From positions 4,412,501-4,476,500 of the forward strand of contig NZ_CP033069.1 of assembly GCF_003669015.1 (NCBI RefSeq): 64,000 bases of DNA, given 5' to 3'. The position numbers were made by a program, and so were the translations under genes. Each line of letters opens with the position of its first letter. Positions within the stretch are counted from its first letter, which is position 1. This stretch comes from Acidovorax sp. 1608163. GTDB lineage: Bacteria > Pseudomonadota > Gammaproteobacteria > Burkholderiales > Burkholderiaceae_C. Shown in pieces: positions 27,996 through 36,925 of this stretch. Below the pieces are notes generated by a model. That model was not told where the DNA came from and made no database searches. It saw only the letters and a list, made by a program, of their open reading frames with translations.

Positions 27996-29492
27996 GTGAT
28001 AACCGAAACCTCCCCCATCACCCCTGAAGAGCGCAAGGCCCTGCAGCACCGCGTGGTGCAGGCCCTTTCTGCTGTGGTTCCACAGCACGCCCTGCTCTGG
28101 CACAACGAAGACACCACCCCCTACGAGTGCGATGGCCTGACCGCCTACCGACAGCGCCCTCTGGTGGTGTGCCTGCCCGAAACGTACGAGCAAGTGGCCG
28201 CCGTGTTGAAAACCTGCCATGCGCTGCAGGTGCCGGTGGTGGCGCGCGGTGCAGGCACAGGTCTGTCGGGCGGGGCCATGCCCCATGCCACGGGCGTCAC
28301 GCTGTCGCTGGCCAAGTTCAACCGCATCCTGAGCGTGAACCCCGAAAGCCGCACGGCCGTAGTGCAGTGTGGCGTGCGCAACCTGGCGATCAGCGAGGCC
28401 GCCGCGCCCTACGGCTTGTATTACGCGCCCGACCCCAGCAGCCAGATCGCCTGCACCATCGGCGGCAATGTGGCCGAGAACTCCGGTGGCGTGCACTGCC
28501 TGAAATACGGCCTGACGGTGCACAACGTGCTCAAGGTGAAGGGCTTCACGGTGGAAGGCGAGCACGTCGAATTTGGCAGCGAAGCGCTGGACACCCCTGG
28601 CTACGACCTGCTGGCCGCCGTGATCGGCAGCGAAGGCATGCTGGCCGTGACCACCGAAGTGACGGTCAAGCTCATCCCCAAGCCGCAGCTGGCGCGTTGC
28701 ATCATGGCCAGCTTTGACGACGTGCGCAAAGCGGGCGACGCCGTCGCCGCCGTGATCGCGGCCGGCATCATCCCCGCCGGGCTGGAGATGATGGACAAGC
28801 CCATGACCGCTGCCGTGGAAGACTTTGTGCACGCAGGCTACGACCTCACAGCCGAAGCCATCTTGCTGTGCGAGAGCGACGGCACGCCCGAAGAGGTGGA
28901 GGAAGAAGTTGGCCGCATGAGCGAGGTGCTGCGCGCCGCAGGCGCCACGGCCATCTCCGTCAGCCAGGACGAGGCAGAGCGCCTGCGCTTTTGGAGTGGT
29001 CGCAAGAATGCCTTCCCCGCCAGCGGCCGCATCAGCCCCGATTACATGTGCATGGACTCGACCATCCCGCGCAAGCGCCTGGCCGACATCCTGCTCGCCA
29101 TTGCCGAGATGGAAAAGAAATACCAGCTGCGCTGCGCTAACGTGTTCCACGCGGGCGATGGCAACCTGCACCCGCTGATCCTGTTCGACGCAAACGACCC
29201 GGACCAGCTGCGCCGCTGCGAGCTGTTTGGCGCCGACATCCTGGAAACCAGCGTAGCCATGGGCGGCACGGTGACAGGCGAGCATGGCGTGGGCATCGAG
29301 AAGCTGAGCAGCATGTGCGTGCAGTTCTCTGGCGAGGAAAACGCGCAGATGTTCGGGCTCAAGCATGCGTTCGATCCGGCAGGGTTGCTGAACCCGGGCA
29401 AGGTGATTCCGACGCTGCACCGGTGTGCGGAGTACGGGAAGATGCTGGTGCGCGGGGGGCAAATCAAACACCCCGAGCTGCCGCGTTTTTGA
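27996..29492 (+). CDS. glcD: FAD-linked glycolate/D-lactate dehydrogenase (GlcD family)
   Basis: A 498-residue flavoprotein of the VAO/PCMH superfamily that oxidises glycolate or D-lactate. The FAD-binding half has VARGAGTGLSGGAMP (near 80), NVAENSGGVHCLKYG (near 160) and GSEGMLAVTTEVTVK. The C-terminal substrate cap has NVFHAGDGNLHPLI and TGEHGVGIEK, whose His and Glu are catalytic or metal-binding in relatives. I favour the GTG at 27996; a TTG 27 nt earlier is possible and no strong ribosome-binding site decides it. lrgA starts 6 nt after its stop. No glcE or glcF follows, so a stand-alone D-lactate/glycolate dehydrogenase is more likely than the full GlcDEF complex. Confidence 0.88.
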   Translation: MITETSPITPEERKALQHRVVQALSAVVPQHALLWHNEDTTPYECDGLTAYRQRPLVVCLPETYEQVAAVLKTCHALQVPVVARGAGTGLSGGAMPHATGVTLSLAKFNRILSVNPESRTAVVQCGVRNLAISEAAAPYGLYYAPDPSSQIACTIGGNVAENSGGVHCLKYGLTVHNVLKVKGFTVEGEHVEFGSEALDTPGYDLLAAVIGSEGMLAVTTEVTVKLIPKPQLARCIMASFDDVRKAGDAVAAVIAAGIIPAGLEMMDKPMTAAVEDFVHAGYDLTAEAILLCESDGTPEEVEEEVGRMSEVLRAAGATAISVSQDEAERLRFWSGRKNAFPASGRISPDYMCMDSTIPRKRLADILLAIAEMEKKYQLRCANVFHAGDGNLHPLILFDANDPDQLRRCELFGADILETSVAMGGTVTGEHGVGIEKLSSMCVQFSGEENAQMFGLKHAFDPAGLLNPGKVIPTLHRCAEYGKMLVRGGQIKHPELPRF

Positions 29493-29497
29493 AGCCG

Positions 29498-29857
29498 ATG
29501 AAACCCTTGCAAGGTTTGGCCTTCCTGCTGCTCATGCAGTCAGCGGGTGAAGCGCTCTCGCATTTTTTGAAGCTGCCAATGCCCGGTCCCGTGGTGGGCA
29601 TGGTGCTGTTGGTGTTGGCCTTGCGCTGGGGCCCCGTGCAGGCGGCAGTGGCCCCGGCTGCGAGCTTCCTGCTCAGCCACCTGTCGCTGTTGTTCATCCC
29701 GGTGGGCGTGGGGGTGATGACACACCTGGCCTTGCTGAGCGAGTACGGCTTGCGGCTGGTGGCGGTGATCGTGCTGTCCACCTGGATCGGCATGGCCGTG
29801 ACGGCACTGGTGCTGCGCCTGCTGCAACCCAAGGCGATCCATGCCGAACTTCGTTGA
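29498..29857 (+). CDS. lrgA: CidA/LrgA family membrane protein
   Basis: A 119-residue protein of four hydrophobic helices with the family signature LPMPGPVVGMVLLVLALRWG near residue 27 and LLSHLSLLFIPVGVGVMTHL near 60. LrgA pairs with LrgB in membranes; the pair is described as a holin-like system in Firmicutes and, in plastids and several bacteria, as a glycolate/glycerate or pyruvate carrier. It begins 6 nt after glcD and overlaps lrgB by 17 nt. This tight linkage favours a transport role for the dehydrogenase substrate (inference). The longer upstream open frame is a shadow of glcD. Confidence 0.9.
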   Translation: MKPLQGLAFLLLMQSAGEALSHFLKLPMPGPVVGMVLLVLALRWGPVQAAVAPAASFLLSHLSLLFIPVGVGVMTHLALLSEYGLRLVAVIVLSTWIGMAVTALVLRLLQPKAIHAELR

Positions 29858-30566
29858 ACTGTGGGTGTACCTGGCCTCGGCCCCGCTGTTTGGGCTGACG
29901 GCAACCCTGTCCGTGTATGTACTGGCCCAGGCACTGTCGGTGCGCGCGGGGTACGCGCCCTGGGCCAACCCTGTGATGTTGTCGGTGGCCGCGCTGGCAA
30001 CACTCATGCTGGCCACAGGCACCGCCTACCCCACCTACTTTGCGGGTGCGCAGTTCATCCACTTTTTGCTGGGGCCTGCGGTGGTGGCACTGGGCTGGCC
30101 CCTGTGGCAGCGCCGTGCAGCGCTGCGCGCGCGCTGGGCTCGCCTGGTGCTGGCATCACTGGCCGGTGGCAGCGCCGCAGCGGCCAGTGCCGTGGGGCTG
30201 GGCTGGGCGCTGGGTCTGCCGGGGGATGTGCTGCTGTCGCTGGCGCCCAAATCCGTCACGGCACCGGTCGCAATGGGTGTGGCTGCGCAAATCGGCGGCG
30301 TACCCGCGCTGGCGGCAGTGTTTGCCGCACTGACGGGCATGGTGGGTGCGCTGTCGGCCCGCTGGCTGTTTGGGTGGATGCGTTTGCCGAGCGACGCGGA
30401 GGGCATGGCTCTGCGGGGGTTTGCGCTGGGCACCGCGTCGCACGGCATTGGTGCGGCGCACGCGCTGCAGGTGCATGCCGAAGCAGGGGCGTATGCGGGG
30501 CTGGCGTTAGGGCTGCAGGTGGTGCTGGCGGCGGTGTTGATGCCGTTGGTGTTTCGGTGGTTGTGA
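29841..30566 (+). CDS. lrgB: LrgB/CidB family membrane protein
   Basis: A 241-residue polytopic membrane protein, the LrgB partner of the preceding gene. Family blocks are seen: SLAPKSVTAPVAMGVAAQIGG near residue 135 and GFALGTASHGIGAAHAL near 195, with about seven helices. The ATG at 29841 lies inside lrgA (17-nt overlap), so the two are translationally linked. Together with glcD they form a three-gene operon; the pair probably moves glycolate, lactate or pyruvate across the inner membrane here, though a murein-hydrolase-related role cannot be excluded. Confidence 0.9.
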   Translation: MPNFVELWVYLASAPLFGLTATLSVYVLAQALSVRAGYAPWANPVMLSVAALATLMLATGTAYPTYFAGAQFIHFLLGPAVVALGWPLWQRRAALRARWARLVLASLAGGSAAAASAVGLGWALGLPGDVLLSLAPKSVTAPVAMGVAAQIGGVPALAAVFAALTGMVGALSARWLFGWMRLPSDAEGMALRGFALGTASHGIGAAHALQVHAEAGAYAGLALGLQVVLAAVLMPLVFRWL

Positions 30567-30603
30567 GGGTTTTTGCCGCCTACCTTTAAGCCATTTTGGC
30601 CGA

Positions 30604-30646
30604 TAGCGCTCGTATTAATTGCGCTAGCAGCTATATTTTTAATAGC
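30604..30646. repeat. Comamonadaceae-type palindromic repeat, copy 2
   Basis: TAGCGC - 11 nt - GCGCTA, then GCAGCTAT, ATTTTT and AATAGCAT, the same arrangement as copies at 1.77 and 42.04 kb. It sits between convergent lrgB and the DUF445 gene, where the hairpin with its T tract could terminate lrgB transcription. Confidence 0.75.
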
Positions 30647-30650
30647 ATTT

Positions 30651-31952
30651 TCATGCCCCTGACACCGCCGCCCAAACCTCCCTGGCGTGCGACACCCCGA
30701 ACAACACCAACCCGATCAACCCGCCGACCACGGTGCCGTTGATGCGGATGTACTGCAGGTCCTTGCCAATGTTCAGCTCGATCAGCTGCGTCATCTCTTC
30801 GGTGTCCCAGCGGCGCACCGTGTCTTCAATGTGCTGGGCGATGAAGGCCGACACATCTGGCGCCAGCCCCTCTACCCACCGCTCCAGGCGGTCATTGAAC
30901 GACTGCCGCAACGCCGCATCGCCCGCCAACGACTCACCGAACCACAATCCCAGCTTGCCCACCTGCCGCGCCAGCACCGAATCGGCATCGGCCAGATCGC
31001 GCTGCAGCGCCCCGCGCAGGTCCTGCCACAAGGTCTGCACATAGCCCGCCACCGTGGCATCGGTCTGCAACCAGGTGCGGATCTCTTCGCCCTTGCGTGC
31101 CCAGTCGGGGTCGGTCCGCAGGCGCTCGATGAAACGCTGCACCGCCGCATCGAACTGCGCGCGCAGGGCGTGCTGCGGGTTGGTGGCGACATCGGCCATC
31201 ACGCTCTCCAGCGCGCGGGCCAGCAGGGCCGAGCCCTTGTCGCCCAGCCAATCGCTGGGCAATAACTTTTCGGTGCGCGGGTGGTCCTTCTTTAGCCAGG
31301 CCACGATGGTCTGCGCCACCCAGGCACGGGTTGGCTCGTTCTGCAGCAATTCGATGAGTTTCTCCAGCACCTCGTCCAGCAGCGCCTGGTGGCGGCCGTT
31401 GTGCGTGAGGGTGTCGAGCACCGCCGCCAGGGCGCGCGACATGTCCACTTGTCCGATCAACGCACGCGCCGCCTTCTGGATGAAGCGCTCCACCTGCGCG
31501 TCCTGCACCGTTTCCAACGCGGCCGAGGCCAAACGCGTGGCCTGGTGCCCCAGCAGCGCGGCGTTGCCCGGTGCCGTCAGCCACTGCGCCAGCCGCTCGG
31601 CGGGGTCGTGCTGGCGGATCAGTGCCACCAGCGAGGGCACGTCCAAAAATTTGTCGCGCACAAAGGTGGCCAGGTTGCGGCCGATGCGCGCCTGGTTGCG
31701 CGCGACGACCGCGGTGTGCGGAATGGGCAGCCCCAGCGGGCGGCGGAACAGCGCCACCACCGCGAACCAGTCGGCCAGCGCGCCCACCATGGCGGCCTCG
31801 GCCATGGCTTTGATGCAGTTAAGCAGCAAATCCCGCTCGACCACGCTGGTGGCAATAAAAACGGCGGTCACCAGCCCCAGCAGGCCCAGCGCTTGCCGCT
31901 TGGCGCGGCGCAGGGCCAGCGCTGCGGTGTCAGGGGCCAGCGCGGTGGTCAT
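30651..31952 (-). CDS. DUF445 family membrane protein
   Basis: A 433-residue protein of the YjiN-like DUF445 family. It has an N-terminal hydrophobic segment (LGLLGLVTAVFIATSV), then the conserved AEAAMVGALADWFAVVALFRRPLGLPIPHTAV (residues about 50-80). A long, mainly helical soluble region follows, and a C-terminal helix GTVVGGLIGLVLFG precedes HAREVW. Function is unknown; the topology, with both ends in the membrane, suggests a tethered helical bundle. The start MTTALAPDTAALALRRAK was preferred to the longer open frame overlapping the aminotransferase. It lies 19 nt downstream of the aminotransferase on the same strand. Confidence 0.85.
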   Translation of the reverse strand: MTTALAPDTAALALRRAKRQALGLLGLVTAVFIATSVVERDLLLNCIKAMAEAAMVGALADWFAVVALFRRPLGLPIPHTAVVARNQARIGRNLATFVRDKFLDVPSLVALIRQHDPAERLAQWLTAPGNAALLGHQATRLASAALETVQDAQVERFIQKAARALIGQVDMSRALAAVLDTLTHNGRHQALLDEVLEKLIELLQNEPTRAWVAQTIVAWLKKDHPRTEKLLPSDWLGDKGSALLARALESVMADVATNPQHALRAQFDAAVQRFIERLRTDPDWARKGEEIRTWLQTDATVAGYVQTLWQDLRGALQRDLADADSVLARQVGKLGLWFGESLAGDAALRQSFNDRLERWVEGLAPDVSAFIAQHIEDTVRRWDTEEMTQLIELNIGKDLQYIRINGTVVGGLIGLVLFGVSHAREVWAAVSGA

Positions 31953-31971
31953 CCGGGTTTGCTGCAGCGCC

Positions 31972-33111
31972 TCAGGCCGCCACGGCGATCTGGTCCAGCG
32001 CCTTGGCAAGGTGGCCCACGGTGCGGTCCACGTTGTGCCACTTCTCCAGGCCAAACAGACCGATGCGAAAGGTCTTGAAGTCCGGGCCTTCGTCGCACTG
32101 CAGCGGCACACCCGCAGCGGTCTGCAAGCCCACTTCCATGAACTTCTTGCCGTTCTGGATGCCGGGGTCGGTGGTGTAGCTCACCACCACGCCGGGCGCC
32201 TTGAAGCCGTCGGCCGCCACGCTGGGGAAGCCGCGCGATTCAAGCAGCGCGCGCACCTTGGTGCCCAGCTCAATCTGCTCCTCGCGCACCTTGGCAAAGC
32301 CGTAGGCGCGCGTCTCGGCCATCACTTCGGACAGGCGCACCAGCGCGTCGGTGGGCATGGTGGTGTGGTACGCGTGCTGGCCCTTTTCGTAGCCCTCGGC
32401 GATCTGCATCCACTTTTTGAGGTCGCACGAGAAGCTGCTGCTGGTGGTGCCGTCGATGGCTTGTCGCGCGCGTTCACTCAACATCACCATGGCGCAGCAG
32501 GGCGAGCCGCTCCAGCCCTTTTGCGGCGCGCTGATGAGCACATCCACGCCCGTGGCCTGCATGTCCACCCACATGGCGCCGGATGCCACGCAGTCCAGCA
32601 CGAACAGCGCGCCCACATCGTGGGCCGCAGCCGTCACGGTGCGGATGTAGTCGTCGGACAGGATGATGCCGCTGGCCGTCTCCACATGGGGGGCGAACAC
32701 CACCTTGGGTTTTTCGGCGCGGATGGTGGCCGCCACCTCCTCAGCCGGGCATGGTGCCCAGGGGGCCTGCGGGCCACTGCCCTGCTGGCGCGCCTTGCAC
32801 ACCACAGAGCCGCCGCCTAGGCCCTTGTCGGCGTCGAAGATCTGCGTCCAGCGGTAGCTGAACCAGCCATTGCGCACGATGAGCACCTTCTCGCGGTTCG
32901 CGAACTGGCGGGCCACGGCTTCCATGCCGAAGGTGCCGCTGCCGGGCACCAGCACGGCGGTGTGGGCGTGGTAGACCTCTTTGAGCGTGCCCAGAATGTC
33001 CTGCACCACGCCGGTGAAGCGCTTGGACATGTGGTTGAGCGCGCGGTCGGTGTAGACCACCGAAAATTCAAGCAAGCCATCGGGGTCGATATCGGGCAGC
33101 AGTCCGGGCAT
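31972..33111 (-). CDS. Class V aminotransferase (alanine/serine-glyoxylate type)
   Basis: A 379-residue PLP enzyme of the class V group that moves an amino group from alanine or serine to glyoxylate, giving glycine. Characteristic blocks: HAHTAVLVPGSGTFGMEAVARQF, HVETASGIILSDDYI, FVLDCVASGAMWVDM, and the Schiff-base lysine in LISAPQKGWSGSP (about residue 195). FRIGLFGLEKW near the C-terminus carries the substrate Arg. It is divergent from threonine aldolase across 143 bp, so both feed glycine/glyoxylate metabolism. Exact donor specificity cannot be read from the sequence. Confidence 0.87.
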   Translation of the reverse strand: MPGLLPDIDPDGLLEFSVVYTDRALNHMSKRFTGVVQDILGTLKEVYHAHTAVLVPGSGTFGMEAVARQFANREKVLIVRNGWFSYRWTQIFDADKGLGGGSVVCKARQQGSGPQAPWAPCPAEEVAATIRAEKPKVVFAPHVETASGIILSDDYIRTVTAAAHDVGALFVLDCVASGAMWVDMQATGVDVLISAPQKGWSGSPCCAMVMLSERARQAIDGTTSSSFSCDLKKWMQIAEGYEKGQHAYHTTMPTDALVRLSEVMAETRAYGFAKVREEQIELGTKVRALLESRGFPSVAADGFKAPGVVVSYTTDPGIQNGKKFMEVGLQTAAGVPLQCDEGPDFKTFRIGLFGLEKWHNVDRTVGHLAKALDQIAVAA

Positions 33112-33254
33112 GAAAGTTCTCCGTCAACAGGAACGCCACCCCGGTGCGGGGTAGGCCGAGCAGGCCAGCTTAGCATGCAGGCTGGGCCAAAAGACCCGCC
33201 CGCACAGCGTTGGCCACGGGCCGCTACGATGCCCTTTTTACCCGCAGGATTGCC

Positions 33255-34325
33255 ATGCCCGACTTTCGCAGCGACACCGTCACCCAACCCACGCCCGCTA
33301 TGCGCGAGGCGATGTTCAAAGCCCCGCTGGGCGACGATGTGTTTGCCGATGACCCCTCGGTCAACGCACTGCAGGAGCATGCAGCGCAGTTGCTGGGATT
33401 TGAGGCCGCGCTGTTCGCCCCCTCGGGCACGCAAACCAACCTGATTGCGCTGTGGGGCCACTGCCAGCGGGGCGATGAAGCCATCGTGGGCCAGAGCTGG
33501 CACACCTACCGCTGGGAGGCGGGCGGCATGGCGGTGCTGGGCTCCATCCAGCCCCAGCCCGTCGAGACCCAGCCCGATGGCACGCTGCGACTGGCCGACA
33601 TCACCGCCGCCATCAAGCCCGACGACCCACACTTTGCACGCACACGCCTGGTGGTACTGGAGAACACGACCGGCGGCCAGGTGCTGCCGCCCGACTACAT
33701 CGCCGAGGTGGCCCAACTGGCCCGCAGCCGGGGGCTGGCGATGCACCTGGACGGCGCGCGCTTGTTCAACGCCGCCACGGCCAACGCTGCGCGCCATGGC
33801 ACCGATGTGTACGACGAAGCGCGCACGCTGTGCAGCCATTTTGATTCGGTGTCGCTGTGCCTGAGCAAGGGCCTGGGCGCGCCCGTGGGCTCACTGGTGC
33901 TGGGCAGCGCTGCGTTCATCCGCCAGGCACGCCGTACCCGCAAGATTCTGGGTGGCGGCATGCGCCAGGCCGGTGTGCTGGCGGCAGCGGGGCACTATGC
34001 GCTGCAGCACCACATCCGCCGCCTGGCGGATGACCATGCCCACTTGAACCAGTTGGCCCAGGGGCTGCAGGAGATGGGCCGCAGCCACCCGGCGCTACAG
34101 GGCCGCATCACGGTGCAGCCCTGGCAAACCAATATCCTGTTCACCGACATCCACCCAGACATTGCCCCGGCCTTCACGGCCTGGCTCGCCCAGCACCAGG
34201 TGCGGGTGACCAGTGGCTTGTATGCAGGCCAGACCCGCCTGCGCTGGGTGACGCATCTGGATGTGAGCCAGGCCGATGTGCAAGCGGCCCTGGACTGCGT
34301 TGCGCGCTTTGCCCTGCCCGGCTGA
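33255..34325 (+). CDS. ltaE: Low-specificity L-threonine aldolase
   Basis: A 356-residue PLP enzyme cleaving threonine or allo-threonine to glycine and acetaldehyde. Seen: FRSDTVTQPTPAMREAM at the start, GDDVFADDPSVNALQEHAAQLLG, LVVLENTTGGQVLPPDY, AMHLDGARLFNAA (PLP-binding Asp) and SLCLSKGLGAPVGS (Schiff-base Lys about 198). The ATG at 33255 has AGGAT upstream. It starts about 140 bp from the divergent class V aminotransferase; a shared promoter region is likely. Full family length. Confidence 0.9.
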   Translation: MPDFRSDTVTQPTPAMREAMFKAPLGDDVFADDPSVNALQEHAAQLLGFEAALFAPSGTQTNLIALWGHCQRGDEAIVGQSWHTYRWEAGGMAVLGSIQPQPVETQPDGTLRLADITAAIKPDDPHFARTRLVVLENTTGGQVLPPDYIAEVAQLARSRGLAMHLDGARLFNAATANAARHGTDVYDEARTLCSHFDSVSLCLSKGLGAPVGSLVLGSAAFIRQARRTRKILGGGMRQAGVLAAAGHYALQHHIRRLADDHAHLNQLAQGLQEMGRSHPALQGRITVQPWQTNILFTDIHPDIAPAFTAWLAQHQVRVTSGLYAGQTRLRWVTHLDVSQADVQAALDCVARFALPG

Positions 34326-34346
34326 AGCGGGGGTAGCCACTGCCCG

Positions 34347-35075
34347 TCAAGCAGGGGGGTAGGTACGCCCACCAAACACCCCGGTGCCGACACGCACCAG
34401 GGTGCTGCCTGCCTGGATCGCGGCATCCAGGTCGGCCGTCATGCCCAATGACAAGGTGTCAAACCCCTCCGCCCCAGGGATGCCGGCCTCCACAAGGGCC
34501 TTGCGGATTTGGTCAAACAACGCGCGGGCCGCACTGTGCACCGCTTTCTGGGCGGCGAAGTCAGGACTGGCATCGGGGATGCTCATCAGCCCGCGCAGCC
34601 GCAGGCGTGGCAGTTTTGCCACAGCCAAGGCCAACTCCAGCGCGTCCTGGGGCGCAACCCCGGCTTTGGTCTCGCCACCGTCCACGTTCACCTGGATGCA
34701 CACATTCAAAGCAGGCAGGTCCCGGGGCCGCTGGTCAGACAAACGCTGGGCGATCTTGAGCCGGTCCACCGTGTGGACCCAGTCAAAGTGCTCAGCCACC
34801 AGCCGGGTCTTGTTGCTCTGCACAGGCCCGATGCAGTGCCATTGCAGCGCAAATGGCAATTGCTGGCGAAGTGCCAGGATCTTGTCCACGCCCTCCTGGA
34901 TGTAGTTTTCGCCGAAAGCCCGCTGCCCGGTAGCGGCGGCCTCGGCCACTGCCTCGGCGCCGAAGGTCTTGGAGACAGCCAACAAAGCCACCTCCTCCCG
35001 CGCCCGGCCAGCTGCCCGGCACGCCTCGGAAATGCGGTCGTTCACCTGTTGGAGGTTGTTAGCAATCGTGGTCAT
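34347..35075 (-). CDS. YggS family PLP homeostasis protein
   Basis: A 242-residue single-domain PLP-binding protein of the YggS/PROSC family, which buffers free pyridoxal phosphate and has no known catalytic activity. PLP lysine is Lys36 in LLAVSKTFGAE; GENYIQEGVDKI, WHCIGPVQSNKTRLVAEHFDWVHTVD, MSIPDASPDF and SLGMTADLDAAIQAGSTLVRVGTGVFG are family blocks. It is divergent from pilT across only 38 bp, the common arrangement in beta- and gammaproteobacteria, so it shares the promoter region with the pilT genes. Confidence 0.93.
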   Translation of the reverse strand: MTTIANNLQQVNDRISEACRAAGRAREEVALLAVSKTFGAEAVAEAAATGQRAFGENYIQEGVDKILALRQQLPFALQWHCIGPVQSNKTRLVAEHFDWVHTVDRLKIAQRLSDQRPRDLPALNVCIQVNVDGGETKAGVAPQDALELALAVAKLPRLRLRGLMSIPDASPDFAAQKAVHSAARALFDQIRKALVEAGIPGAEGFDTLSLGMTADLDAAIQAGSTLVRVGTGVFGGRTYPPA

Positions 35076-35113
35076 AATGGCCGCCAAGCGTACCAAACGA
35101 TAGAGGGAACCCC

Positions 35114-36157
35114 GTGGACATTACCCAATTGCTGGCATTCAGCGTCAAGAACAAGGCCTCCGACTTGCACTTGTCGGCGGGGCTTCCGCCCATGATCCGG
35201 GTGCACGGCGATGTGCGGCGCATCAACGTCGAGGCGCTGGACCACAAGACCGTGCACGCCATGGTGTACGACATCATGAGCGATTCCCAGCGCAAGCAAT
35301 ATGAGGAATTCCTGGAGGTTGACTTCTCGTTTGAGATCGAAGGCTTGGCCCGTTTCCGTGTCAACGCATTCAACCAGAACCGTGGCGCAGCGGCCGTGTT
35401 CCGGACGATTCCGAGCAAGATCCTGACGCTGGAGCAACTGAACGCCCCCAAGATTTTTGGCGACCTGGCCCTCAAGCCACGGGGCCTGGTGCTGGTGACC
35501 GGCCCTACGGGCTCGGGCAAGTCCACCACGCTGGCCGCCATGGTCAACTACCTGAACGAAACCGAGTACGGCCACATCCTCACGGTGGAAGACCCGATCG
35601 AGTTCGTGCACGAATCCAAGAAGTGCCTGATCAACCAGCGCGAAGTCGGCCCGATGACGCTGTCGTTCGCCGCTGCGCTCAAATCCGCACTGCGCGAAGA
35701 CCCGGACGCGATCCTGGTGGGCGAAATGCGCGACCTGGAAACCATCCGCCTGGCCATGACGGCCGCTGAAACAGGCCACTTGGTGTTCGGCACGCTGCAC
35801 ACGTCCAGCGCCGCCAAGACCATCGACCGGATCATTGACGTGTTCCCGGCCGAAGAAAAGGAAATGGTCCGCGCGATGTTGTCCGAATCGCTGCAGGCCG
35901 TGATCTCGCAGACGCTGTGCAAAACCAAGGACGGCTCGGGCCGCGTGGCTGCGCACGAAATCATGCTGGGCACCAGCGCCATCCGCAACCTGATCCGCGA
36001 GGCCAAGGTGGCGCAGATGTACTCCACCATCCAGACCAGCAACAGCGTGGGCATGCAGACACTGGACCAGAACCTCACGGATCTGGTGCGCCGCAACATC
36101 ATCAGCCCTGCAGAAGCGCGCGCCAAGGCCAAGATCCCCGAGAACTTCCCTGGCTGA
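35114..36157 (+). CDS. pilT: Type IV pilus retraction ATPase PilT
   Basis: A 347-residue hexameric ATPase that depolymerises type IV pili. N-terminal PAS-like region, then Walker A GPTGSGKST (about 131), Asp box TVEDPIEFVHES, Walker B ILVGEMRDLETI, His box GTLHTSSAAKTIDRI, and the C-terminal AIRNLIREAK motif needed for retraction. The start is GTG with AGAGGGAA at good spacing. It is followed by a cyclic-nucleotide-binding gene (66 nt) and pilU (66 nt more), all on the same strand. Confidence 0.95.
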   Translation: MDITQLLAFSVKNKASDLHLSAGLPPMIRVHGDVRRINVEALDHKTVHAMVYDIMSDSQRKQYEEFLEVDFSFEIEGLARFRVNAFNQNRGAAAVFRTIPSKILTLEQLNAPKIFGDLALKPRGLVLVTGPTGSGKSTTLAAMVNYLNETEYGHILTVEDPIEFVHESKKCLINQREVGPMTLSFAAALKSALREDPDAILVGEMRDLETIRLAMTAAETGHLVFGTLHTSSAAKTIDRIIDVFPAEEKEMVRAMLSESLQAVISQTLCKTKDGSGRVAAHEIMLGTSAIRNLIREAKVAQMYSTIQTSNSVGMQTLDQNLTDLVRRNIISPAEARAKAKIPENFPG

Positions 36158-36223
36158 TCGGCGTCACACACGCCCCCATAGACACATATCGCAGCACCGT
36201 TGTGCTGTAGACCGGAGCATCTT

Positions 36224-36859
36224 ATGAAAGGCATTCTTGGCCTTCTGCGTTCAAAAACCATAGGCAACAAGCCCAAGGACGACAACACCGATTCCGTGCT
36301 GTTCTCCACCGCCTTTGCGGGCCAGGGCGTGGATGACTCCATGCTCGTCCCTTGGGAAGCACGTGCTGTAGAGGTAGGCGCCAAGCGCCTGCCCACCAGC
36401 CGTGGGGGCAAGCTGCTGCAAGGCCTGTGGTCCAAGGACAAGTACATGGCGCACCTGGACAAGGATGCCGTGGAACGCATGGAGCGCTTTTTTGAATTTG
36501 CCGCCATTCCGTCCAACCGCGACGTAATCCGCCAGGACGAATACGGCAACTTCATGGTGGTGCTGTTGACTGGCACCATTGCCGTGGACCGCGTGCAACC
36601 CTGGGGTGAGCAATTGCGTCTGGCGGAAACCCGCCCAGGCGACATCCTGGGCGAGATGTCGCTGCTCGATAGCGGCATCCGTTTTTCGGCCTGCACCACG
36701 CTCACCGACTGTGAAATCGCGGTGCTGAGCGCCGAAGCCATGGACGACATGATGTCCCAAGACCCCCAGTTGGCCGCCAGCTTGGTGGCGCTGTTGGCGC
36801 GTAAACTGTCGTTGCGCTTGCGCGTGGTCAGTGCCCGCTTGAGCGACAACCAAAAGTAA
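36224..36859 (+). CDS. Cyclic nucleotide-binding domain protein between pilT and pilU
   Basis: A 211-residue protein with a cNMP-binding fold at about 85-190. Seen are RFFEFAAIPSNRDVIRQDEYGNFMVVLLTGTIAV, then RPGDILGEMSLLDSGIRFSACTTLTDCEIAVLS (the phosphate-binding cassette, with GEMSLLDSGIR resembling GE.ALL..xPR) and a terminal helical stretch. No DNA-binding domain follows, so it is not a Crp-type regulator. The N-terminal 80 residues are low in recognisable structure. Its position between pilT and pilU suggests it conveys a cyclic nucleotide (cAMP or c-di-GMP-like) signal to the retraction motors; this is inference. Confidence 0.8.
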   Translation: MKGILGLLRSKTIGNKPKDDNTDSVLFSTAFAGQGVDDSMLVPWEARAVEVGAKRLPTSRGGKLLQGLWSKDKYMAHLDKDAVERMERFFEFAAIPSNRDVIRQDEYGNFMVVLLTGTIAVDRVQPWGEQLRLAETRPGDILGEMSLLDSGIRFSACTTLTDCEIAVLSAEAMDDMMSQDPQLAASLVALLARKLSLRLRVVSARLSDNQK

Positions 36860-36925
36860 CCGCACGTAAACAGCGCAGAACAAAGACAGCCGCCCGGCTG
36901 ACAATGACGCCAGAGAGGATTTCTG

